In this document: one piece after another, positions 63,687 to 64,000 of the stretch
How the letters are laid out: every line of letters begins with the position of its first letter
Position numbering within the stretch: position 1 is the stretch's first letter
Source: Murimonas intestini
Lineage (GTDB): Bacteria; Bacillota; Clostridia; Lachnospirales; Lachnospiraceae
NCBI GenBank assembly: GCA_003148945.1
Contig: QGGY01000013.1
Span: 96,853 to 160,852 of the forward strand
Length of the DNA stretch: 64,000 nt
Reading direction: 5' to 3'
Program-made: the position numbers and the translations under genes
Notes under the pieces: generated by a model
The model's input: only the letters and a program-made list of their open reading frames with translations
Databases searched by the model: none
Told to the model about the DNA's origin: nothing

Positions 63687-63853
63687 AGTTCAATCCACAA
63701 GGCCCTCGCAGGCCTCGACTTTAAAGATGGGGAGTTCCGCAAGGCAGTAACCATTTCAATCCACAAAGCCCTTGTAGGCCTCGACACCACACGTGGCGGA
63801 TGCAAGCTGCATCAAAGAGAATTTCAATCCACAAGGCCCTCGCAGGCCTCGAC
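63687..63853 (-). CRISPR. CRISPR array end, three repeats, type I-C-like
   Basis: Three 33-bp repeats at 63687-63719, 63753-63785 and 63821-63853 with spacers of 33 and 35 bp. Read on the minus strand each repeat begins GTCGAGGCCTGCGAGGGC and ends GTGGATTGAAAT, the form of type I-C repeats. The first copy differs by one base and the second by three, so this is likely the distal (trailer) end. No cas gene or leader is in the window; the array continues or is broken past 63853 by an insertion element. Confidence 0.9.
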
Positions 63854-63866
63854 CACGTGAGGGGGG

Positions 63867-64000
63867 TGGTCCTATGTCAAGATTTAGTACACGTTAAAAT
63901 GAGGTTTTCCTCATCTCAACTTGCAAACTGCAAATCGTCTTGTTGAAGCTCACGATACAGTTCTTCATAATCATTTGGTGACATATAGTCACAATGGCTA
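63867..64000 (-). mobile_element. IS3-family insertion element, partial, inside the CRISPR array
   Basis: From about 63867 the sequence TGGTCCTATGTCAAG is a likely terminal inverted repeat, 13 bp after the third CRISPR repeat. The minus strand beyond it encodes a transposase end. The element runs off the right edge. It appears to sit in the third spacer. Confidence 0.65.
63916..64000 (-). CDS. IS3-family transposase, C-terminal end
   Basis: Twenty-seven codons ending SHCDYMSPNDYEELYRELQQ plus seven residues and a TGA. HCDYMSPNDYEELY is typical of the C-terminus of IS3/IS150-type integrase transposases. The rest of the gene is outside the window. Confidence 0.7.
   Translation of the reverse strand, partial: SHCDYMSPNDYEELYRELQQDDLQFAS

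Noticed and set aside
63602..63805. Minus-strand frame across the CRISPR repeats
   Set aside because: It only translates the repeat units and spacers; not a gene.

Overview
The window looks like a chromosomal segment of a gut-type, spore-forming clostridium, most likely a Lachnospiraceae member. This rests on a YtvI-type sporulation membrane protein at the left edge, a spore photoproduct lyase, canonical AGGAGG-type ribosome binding sites before nearly every gene, YesM/LytS-type kinases paired with AraC-type response regulators beside sugar ABC transporters, and several cytoplasmic fucosidase-type glycosidases. The genus is not resolved from sequence alone.

Layout. 1-9.3 kb (minus strand): a carbohydrate ABC importer operon (binding protein, two permeases) running into GH29 alpha-L-fucosidase, an M20 peptidase, a fold-III PLP D-serine dehydratase/D-threonine aldolase homologue, a D-aminoacylase and a RidA protein. 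9.5-12.9 kb (plus): its divergent kinase/regulator pair. 12.9-19.9 kb (minus): a second ABC importer with a clan-J (GH32-like) enzyme and a GH95 fucosidase-type enzyme. 20.1-23.5 kb (plus): the second kinase/regulator pair. Both binding-protein promoters carry tandem repeats about 20 bp apart, fitting AraC-type regulators. 23.5-28.1 kb: HD hydrolase, PadR regulator with a perfect palindrome, creatininase homologue, flavodoxin, TetR with a 20-bp inverted repeat, spore photoproduct lyase. 28.1-31.3 kb: a 1078-residue fusion of an endonuclease Q-like PHP/zinc domain to a UvrD helicase. 31.5-37.7 kb: MATE exporter, Bcp peroxiredoxin, Cache-type diguanylate cyclase, SulP transporter, pyroglutamyl peptidase.

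37.9-42.2 kb is an island of different, more AT-rich base use: an ECF sigma factor, its zinc-finger anti-sigma, a MacB/FtsX-type ABC system and a small lipoprotein, preceded by a scrap of a TnpV-like transposon protein. 42.3-44.2 kb holds a VanR-like regulator without a VanS partner and a D-Ala-D-Ala carboxypeptidase. 44.4-48.6 kb is a redox group: geranylgeranyl reductase-like flavoprotein, RclA/Har-like disulfide oxidoreductase with a strong promoter, and a CcdA-TlpA fusion. 48.7-56.9 kb (minus) has a putative glycosidase, a NUDIX hydrolase, a PLD/DEAD/DUF3427 helicase, TetR, a phosphotransferase-fold protein and a radical SAM protein whose promoter holds two perfect operators. 57-60.2 kb has a MATE exporter and YjdF (structured leader), then a HEPN/MNT pair in which the HEPN gene ends exactly at a small inverted-repeat element. 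60.6-63.4 kb: AraC protein, SEC-C methionine aminopeptidase, TetR plus alpha/beta hydrolase. At the right edge lie three type I-C-like CRISPR repeats cut by an IS3-family element.

The best leads for new biology are the PLD-helicase/NUDIX pair, the EndoQ-UvrD fusion, the fucose/D-amino-acid operon, a dispersed palindromic repeat present three times, and a possible small RNA unit near the left end. No cas genes, tRNAs or rRNAs were found.
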